From: Eleusine coracana subsp. coracana | Taxonomy: Eukaryota; Streptophyta; Magnoliopsida; Poales; Poaceae | Direction: 5' to 3' | Assembly (NCBI GenBank): GCA_032690845.1 | Contig: CM064417.1 | Span: 26,299,833-26,363,832 of the forward strand | Length of the DNA stretch: 64,000 nt | In this document: piece after piece, positions 57,877 through 64,000 of the stretch | Numbering within the stretch: position 1 is the first letter of the stretch | How the letters are laid out: every line of letters begins with the position of its first letter | The notes under the pieces: model-generated | Databases searched by the model: none | The model's input: only the letters and a program-made list of their open reading frames with translations | Told to the model about the DNA's origin: nothing | Translations under genes and position numbers: made by a program

Positions 57877-58152
57877 AGAAATAGGCTAAGATATCGAAAA
57901 TTTAACATTGATATTTCTATCAAGAAGTTACCGCTTTCCTTTGCGGGCTTACCCTTGTTGTATTTATTTTTGGTGTAAACAGGACACTTTGTGACTGGTT
58001 TCGATCTATCAGAAAACTACCATAACGATCTGGAGGCTTTGTTGAGGAGACTGTGTCAACGACTCACCCCTTCTCGGCCTATACTTGCTCTTGCAGCACC
58101 TCCGATCATGTAAGCTCAGCCGCGAGTCCCATCTTTGTCCGCTCAACCAATC

Positions 58153-59541
58153 ATGGCTGAAAAGGTGATCCATGACTACTCCGCCCCGTCTGCAGACAAC
58201 ATCCACACCGGTCCGAACCTAAACATGGGGAATGGAGGCTATGAGATTAAACTGGCCTTAATCAACATGGTTTTGGCCAGTCCTTTCTTTGGCAAGGCAT
58301 CGAAAGACGCAAACGCCCACCTCCAATAGTTTTTGGCGGTGTGCAACACTTTCACCCTGAGGGATTTGACCCCTGAAGCCATTCGCCTTCGCCTTTTCCC
58401 ATTCTCACTCTTGGGGAAGGCCAAGCAGTGGTTCTACAACAATCAAGAAGATCTCACCACATGGGACAAGTGCTCCAACGCCTTCCTTGCCAGGTTCTTC
58501 CCGCTAGGAAAAACCAATGCCCTCGGAACAAAATTTCAAGTTTCCAATAGCTGACCGATGAAAGCATCCCTGAGGCACGGGAATGCTTCCAAGAGTACAC
58601 TTTGGTGTTCCCGCATCATGGAATGCAAGATTGGTTGCTAATCCAAAGCTTTTACCATGGGCTCAATCGTCCCGCTCATGAGCACCTTGATGCAGACGCT
58701 GGAGGTTCCTTTTTCTCTCTGAAGGTCAAAGAAGCTCAAACTTCCATAGAAAAGATGGTCGCCAACTACAGTGGCCATGATGAGAGGCAGAGCCAGCCAC
58801 AACCCAAGATGAGGGGAGTGCACCAAGTTGATGGTATTAACATGTTAGCAATCAAGATGGATCAACTTTTAAAGAAGATGGATTCGCCTCAGACTACCCA
58901 ATCCTTAGACTATCACATGACTTGCAAAGTCTGTGGTGATGTTGGACATATGGGAAGCTGCTGCCCAGAGACTCAAGAAGAACAAGTGAACTACCGTCAA
59001 CAAGTTTAGGCCCCATACGAACATCTTCGAATGGGAGTCCAAGTCGAACCTCTCCTTTGACAAGAATATGGGTAACTCTGGAAACTTCACTCGTAATGAG
59101 TCTTCCTTCCGTGATCTTGTTATAGGACAATCTAAAATCAATGAAAGTATTAGTAGGAAATTTATTGGTACTGATAAAGGCCTAGAAAGCATAGATTCTT
59201 GTATGGAAGCTTTCAATACCTCTCTGCAAAACCAGCTTAGTCATAATAAAATGTTAGAAACACAAATTGCTCACCTGACCGCTTTTATTGTTAAGCCTAA
59301 CTCTGGCAAGCTCCCCGATCAGCCGGAAGCTAGCCCCAAAGAAAATGTTAATGCTGTTACAACTAGAGGCAGAAAATCCACACAGGATCTGCCAAATCCT
59401 AACAATGCAGGTAAGGACAAGGAACCCAATGTAGAGTCAGAGGATGAAGAAGAACTTGAAGTTGAGGAGGCAAAGGCATCTCTCAAGAAGGCGCCACATG
59501 AGTTCTATGATACCCTGATGTTGCCATTTCCCTCTTGCTAG
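58153..59541 (+). pseudogene. Athila-type gag
   Basis: MAEKVIHDYSAPSADNIHTG start, then the Athila gag core: RLRLFPFSLLGKAKQWFYN, TTWDKCSNAFLARFFPLGKTNAL, and, after a frameshift near 58545, FPHHGMQDWLLIQSFYHGL with SLKVKEAQTSIEKMV. Zinc knuckle CKVCGDVGHMGSCC (about 58924-58965). After a stop near 59008, another frame (59068-59541) gives the long Ser/Asn/Glu-rich linker (MLETQIAHLTAFIVKPNSGKL, ESEDEEELEVEEAK) seen before protease in Athila. Also a TAG at 58327-58329. Broken by three or more changes. Confidence 0.88.
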
Positions 59542-60182
59542 AGGAAGCCAACAATGGATGAACAATTCGAGAAGTTTGTGGTGGTAACAAAGAATTTATT
59601 ATACGTCAACATACCCGTTACTTGATGCTATGCAGGTTCCTACCTACTCCAAGTACATAAAGGACATCCTTAACAATAAAGGCCCAATGCCATCCACTGA
59701 GATTAACGGAGGAATGCAGCGCCACCATCTTGAACTATTTGCTAGAAAAGAAGCGAGATCCGAGATGCCCAACCATCCCATGTTCCATCGGGATGCAACA
59801 ATTCAACAACGCCCTTTGTGATTTGGGGGCAAGCATGTGCGTCATGCCAAAGGTGGTGTATGACAAACTTAATTTCAATTCATTATCCCCTACAGCAATG
59901 TGCTTGCAGATCGTCGATCAATCCGTCCGCTACCTGGCGGGCATTATGGAGGACGTACCCGTGAAGATAAGGAACTGCCTCGTTCTCGTCGACTTTATGG
60001 TGCTAGATATGGAGGTTGACATGAAGACACCTTTTATGCTTGGAAAGCCGTTCCTTACACCACAAATGCCAACATTGACATTAGGGCTGGAAAAATTCAA
60101 CTTAACATTAATAGGCATGATAAAAGTTCGCCTTCAAGCCCCGAACGGAACAATGCTATCAGGTACGCATTTTCTATGGTAA
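59542..60182 (+). pseudogene. Athila-type aspartic protease
   Basis: 59542-59729 reads as the lead-in (VPTYSKYIKDILNNKG, a conserved Athila block) in shifting frames. 59730-60182 holds CDLGASMCVMPKVVYDKL, with DLGAS as the catalytic motif, and DVPVKIRNCLVLVDFMVLDMEVD..PFMLGKPFLTP. Cleaves the polyprotein in active elements. The frame then runs out instead of entering RT. Confidence 0.85.
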
Positions 60183-61200
60183 AAATTCTAACACGGTGCA
60201 GAAAGTTCAAGTGTACCCAATTTCACCGAAATTGGGTGCACTGGTGGTAAAAGTCAAGAGCACACAGTCACAGCCCAAAAAGAAGAACGAGCCACAAGAA
60301 GCAAAGAAAAGGTCGCCGCCAAGCCCAAGAAAATCAAACAAGTATGGCGGAAGAAAGAAGTTGCACTGACCGTGGAAAATTCTCCATCCACGGAAGGCAC
60401 CGCCCAAAATTAAACACAGAGGACATCTTGTCCGAGACAAAAAATCCAAACCCTTGTCAGAAGGTAACCAATATTTATCCCCTCTTCTGTTGTACATACC
60501 ACTAAATTAGGTTACTCCTTAAGAATTAAATTAGGCTACAAAACAAAAGAAATAAAAATTAAAAAAAATTGAAAAAAAATTGGTGATGACTCGACCAAGT
60601 TTCCCATTCGGGAGGTCGATTTTGTGTCAAAAATGACCATCCAGGTGTTGATCCGGGACTCTAACGCGACTAGAAATGACCCAGTCAATTTTCAGCACCC
60701 GGGAGGTCATTTTTCACGAAAAAGGACCACCCAGCTGGGTGATTTCTGTGCCGCCGGGTCATGCTTTTTCTCAGATTCTTTGCTCTTGTGATGGCCATGA
60801 GTGGAGGAGGTTTGGCCAGCACTTCCTTTGTGAAAAATTCTCACCTAAGACCCCGCCATGAGTGAAAGTAAATGATGGAGAGCCACACATGTCACCTCAC
60901 TCTTTCACCACCCACACTCACCTACCATCCTACTCCCCTAGCCTCATGAGTGGTAGGATACTCATAGTAAACATCCAACTTTAGCCATCCCATCAATCCC
61001 TCCTTGCTCCCCACACTCTCAACACAAAGTTTTGGCCATAGATAGCAAATGGATCACATGGCGCATGGATCTAGCCCTCTCCCATCACCACCAAAGCAAT
61101 AATGCAGCAAAAGGAGGATGAGGACCGGCCGCCCGACATGGCCCACGCCCGACATGGGCCGCCGCCTAGCGTGAAGAGTTGGCCTCCAAGCCTCCTCTCG
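60183..61200 (+). other. Athila-type region between protease and second ORF
   Basis: 60183-60415 still reads as a Lys-rich tail of the protease polyprotein (VYPISPKLGALVVKVKS, KKKNEPQEAKKR). From about 60480 on there is no coding: an A-rich segment (60530-60590) and paired phrases on the theme CCCGGGAGGTC-TTTT / GGGAGGTCGATTTT near 60610 and 60700. RT, RNase H and integrase (about 3 kb in a full Athila) are absent. Confidence 0.7.
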
Positions 61201-61204
61201 AGCC

Positions 61205-61212
61205 TATAAATA
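61205..61212 (+). promoter_or_regulatory. TATA-like site upstream of the Athila second ORF
   Basis: TATAAATA within AGCCTATAAATACTAGGG. It is followed 25-40 bp on by CA-rich pyrimidine sequence suited to transcription starts. It lies about 295 bp before the ATG at 61501 and is not part of an LTR. Inference from sequence only. Confidence 0.5.
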
Positions 61213-61317
61213 CTAGGGCTCATTCTCCAAATTCTTCACCCTTCAACCTTGAGCTAAAAACACTCTTCTCCCTCATGTCTATCTCCCGTTGCACTCCCTC
61301 CTTTTCATTAGTCCCTC

Positions 61318-61498
61318 TAGTAAGTGCAATTTGAACATAGGAATAAAAGTGTGCTGCAATAAAACCAACTAGAGAAAGTTTGCTACCTCCCTTGCACGTT
61401 TGAATGACTAACACTTGGACTACTAACCAAATGACTAACTACTAACCTTTATTATCATATTGTCCTTCGGGTATTGTGTCTAAGTAACCCTTTTGTAG
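61318..61498 (+). other. Predicted leader intron of the Athila second ORF
   Basis: A donor-like CTA|GTAAGTGC near 61319 and an acceptor CCTTTTGTAG|GA near 61498 with a T-rich tract. The ATG at 61501 comes directly after the acceptor. Exact borders may shift by one or two bases. Confidence 0.45.
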
Positions 61499-61500
61499 GA

Positions 61501-63076
61501 ATGACGAACATTTGGAGGAGCCTCTACACCAAGTTCAGCAGCAGCAGTTCAAGTCGTGGGAGGCACACCCCAAGTGAGCGCTTAGAAGCTGAACACTCTT
61601 TCAACAAGTGGGCATGCTCCGAGTTACCACTCGGAAACAATGTCCATATCCGAGGCTGCAATGGTGGCGAGTATGCAAGATGAAGCATTTGAGAAGTTCA
61701 TGGAGAGTAAAGAGAACATGGTGTTCAACGACTTCGATGAGCAAAGCAAGTTCACTGCCATTCAAGACCGGGAGTTCACATCCATCCGCATGTTCGACCA
61801 AGACTTCCTCAAACAAATCAGCGTCCACGCTGATTTTGAGTATGCACTCAACACGGCAGAGTGGTATGATTTCTATCACCTTAGTGAATACGGTTCTAAA
61901 TGGCTTACTATCGAATTTCTTTGCACCTTGAAAGTTCATGCCCATGAGTCAAACAAAAGAGGCACTCTCTATGAATTTCATCTCTTTGGTGAAACCTACG
62001 AACGGTCTTTAAAAGAAATTAGCACTTACCTTGGTTTTGACCGTAAGGCTCTCATAGACATTGATAAACTTAAAGGCTTCACACCACAAGGACTTTGGGT
62101 AAAGATGGGAAATCCCATTACGGGGCAAGAATGCATTAGTGACATTCATAACCCATCGCTCCGTATAATTTACCATTTTATCACTCACTACCTAACCGCT
62201 CGAGGTGATGTATGTTCAGTGAATAGTTTGGACAAAGCCCATCTCCATGCTGTAATCAATAAGATTAAAACAAACCCCACTTTTTTTCTCATTATCCATT
62301 GGCTCACCTTAGCATTCAGGCAACAAGGACCCATTACTTTTACCCCTTTTATCACTAGAATTGCTAGAAAGGTTGGCGCGCTTCACAGAGCTAGAATAGA
62401 TCATCTCCGTATCGCTCCTTTGTTAGGAGAAGATCATTTCTTGCAAGCCCACTTGTTGAAAGAGGAGAACAATAGGTGCTTCATGCTTTATCTGGGGTAT
62501 GACACAGAAATTGAGTTGCCTAACCCCCAGCTCACTATTATCGGTAAAAAAATTTTTGTGTACAAACTGCAAGCTCTCTCGCAGCGTGCAAGACATAGTG
62601 TTTCAGGGGATAGGCCAAGAACAAGAGCACAACTCCGACTTGCAAAGCAACAGCACAGAATCGCAATGAACATGCCTCAAACGGATAGATCAGGAGGTCC
62701 CCAATACAATTTGGAGCAGCCACAATTCCCCGGTTTTGCGAGTTCATCGAGCAACTACACTACTTCCTCCTATGACAATTATGAGCCCCCTAATCCCTAC
62801 GGGATGGGAAGTTATCATCAGCCTCATGGAGGCATAGGCGCTTCTCGTTCTCCCCGATTCACATCATACAACTTTTCGGAGTTGGAAGAAGATATGCAAT
62901 ACCTGGCTGCCAATGCTTATGAGACCAACATGCGAACTCAAGCAATACAAGCAGTCATAAGGAAAGGACAACAATGGCAGCAACAAACGTCAGAACAACT
63001 TCAGACAAACATCTCCATCTCCATAATGGACCAACTGTTCGGCCACTTCAACATCGAGTATCAATCGCCGCAGTAA
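61501..63076 (+). pseudogene. Athila second ORF (Athila ORF1/env-like family), frameshifted near its start
   Basis: From ATG 61501: MTNIWRSLYTKFSSSSSSRG, which continues to a stop at 61683. From ATG 61640 in another frame, 478 codons stay open to 63076. The two overlap and together look like one protein with a single frameshift. Features: WYDFYHLSEYGSKWLTIEFLCTLKV, EFHLFGETYERSLKEISTYLGF, PSLRIIYHFITHYLTARGDV, NPTFFLIIHWL and GALHRARIDHLRIAPLLGEDHF, a pattern I associate with the Pfam ATHILA ORF-1 family found after pol in Athila elements. The C-terminal third is Gln/Ser/Tyr-rich. No clear signal peptide or membrane anchor is visible, so an envelope role is not supported by sequence. Its function in the family is unknown. 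Confidence 0.8.
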
Positions 63077-64000
63077 ACGCCATCTAAGCTTAAGTCTTAC
63101 GAAGATCTAAGCTTGGGGAGGTACCCAAACCAAGGTGCGCCATTTGTTCTACCCTCTCGCCCTCTTTCTTTATTTGAGTCATTTTGTTTCCTTTTGTAAA
63201 TAGCTAATTAAGAAAAAATCCAAAAAGATTTTTAGTTTCGATAAAGCTTAAGAAAACCAAAAAAGATTTTAGCTTTCTAGGAAAAACCATAAATAATTGC
63301 AAAACCAAAAAGAACAAAAATATTTCCCTTTTCGAATAAAATTTGAGAATCTGGTCTTTACCTTGCCTATGGAAATGATGAATAGTTGCTCTATTAGCTC
63401 CCTTTGAGTCTTAATGTATACAACCTCTGCTCCTCATTTTTTGTGGGTAATGGTAGACCGGCATGATCATAACGCTAGTCCCTCTATGTTTTAGTGGGTG
63501 CAAAATGGCTAATAAACACCAAGTCTAGTTGTTGGAGTTTATGATATGGTATGTTTTGGATGAGTCTGTGGTTTCCTTATGATTAGAGTCCAATGATTTC
63601 TTTCAAAACCATGTTGCAACAAAAACCCCCTACTTGGTGCACATCTTACCTATGATAGACAATTTCCTACCATGGCCAAATATTGATTAGCAAAACCATG
63701 TTTACACCATTTATGCATGCATTGAGTTTAGTTAGAATTTGATCCTTATGAGGGACTTGCATTTACAAAGCCAATCATTTTCCTTCACGTTATCTTTGAG
63801 TTCTCAAATTAATCATGCTTGGTTATGCGGTTTCCACATCAGAATCATGCATCCACTCCACCAAGCATGTTAACCAAAAATCTTTCTCCTTTGTGAGCCT
63901 TTGATCCCATTTAAAAATTATGGTCCTCCTAGATAATTGCTCAGAAAAAGTTTACAAAAATATTTGAACCACTGAATTAGCTTCTTTACACCATGAGAGC
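63077..64000 (+). other. Athila-type 3' untranslated region
   Basis: Non-coding. A purine-rich phrase AAGCTTGGGGAGGTACCC lies near 63109-63126, then A-rich sequence with repeats of AAAAACCAAAAAGA (63225-63320). Further on only AT-rich sequence. The 3' LTR has not begun by 64000 as far as I can tell. Confidence 0.6.

Larger units (their letters stand above)
56101..64000 (+). mobile_element. Athila-type Ty3/gypsy element without RT (3' end outside window)
   Basis: 5' LTR 56101-57787 starting TGTTGG and ending CCAACA, then a primer site of the GGCGCC-GTTGCCGGGGA type, which is typical of Athila/Tat elements. Athila gag (58153-59541) and protease (59630-60182) follow, then a non-coding stretch and an ORF like the Athila second ORF (61501-63076). 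The purine-rich AAGCTTGGGGAGGTACCC near 63109-63126 is typical of the region after that ORF. No RT, RNase H or integrase motif occurs anywhere. The 3' LTR is not in the window. Confidence 0.85.

Noticed and set aside
1..64000. CRISPR arrays, tRNA or rRNA genes, bacterial operons
   Set aside because: No regularly spaced short repeats, no tRNA cloverleaf and no rRNA sequence noticed; the DNA is clearly plant nuclear. The tRNA-like matches are only retrotransposon primer sites.

Overview
The window looks like nuclear DNA of a grass (Poaceae). It carries an intron-rich plant gene beside a thick nest of LTR retrotransposons of types typical of large cereal genomes: grass-type Ty1/copia with long gag tails, a chromovirus-like Ty3/gypsy family, an Athila-type element, a gag resembling the 'putative gypsy type transposon' (Transposase_28) family, and multi-kilobase non-coding LTRs. 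Genus and species cannot be named from this sequence alone.

Layout. (1) 144-8310, plus strand: the 3' part of a PRP40-type pre-mRNA splicing factor gene, 22 exons, ending in a normal stop. It is the only host gene seen. (2) 8311-9505: 3' flank. (3) 9506-17358: a decayed minus-strand copia element (copia-1), with an LTR-like mosaic at its left end. (4) 17359-19667 and 44673-45618: two halves of one minus-strand gag gene of an outer element. They are split by a second minus-strand copia element, copia-2 (19668-44667, 5-bp target duplication GTGAC), and the reading frame continues across the split. (5) The copia-2 5' LTR is itself split by a plus-strand gypsy element, gypsy-A (27730-43891, duplication CACCC). 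Gypsy-A is split by a nearly full-length copy of its own family, gypsy-B (31279-39088, duplication CAGCG), and its 3' LTR holds a 3.7-kb solo LTR (39913-43595, duplication TCTTG). (6) 45619-50045: pieces of other LTRs, interrupted by gypsy-C (47940-49632, duplication CAAGG), a heavily deleted third member of the gypsy family. (7) About 50046-56100: a plus-strand copia element (copia-3) that has gag but no recognisable pol. (8) 56101 to the window end: an Athila-type element with gag and protease, no reverse transcriptase, and an ORF resembling the Athila second ORF, preceded by a TATA-like site and an intron-like leader.

The nest gives an order of events: outer gag element, then copia-2 into its gag, then gypsy-A into the copia-2 LTR, then gypsy-B into gypsy-A. 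The solo LTR also entered gypsy-A, independently of gypsy-B. Nearly all transposon ORFs carry stops or frameshifts. The only complete autonomous layout is gypsy-B, and it is disabled by at least three stops and one frameshift.

The most interesting observations are: the gypsy family's integrase tail lies inside the LTR and its LTR ends are TGATG/CATCA, both features I associate with centromeric (CRM-type) chromoviruses; a member of that family inserted into another member; the Athila ORF with its own promoter-like leader; palindromic motifs with 8-bp arms and a 1-nt centre repeated in copia LTRs; and three PRP40 introns that each hold a separate tandem duplication.
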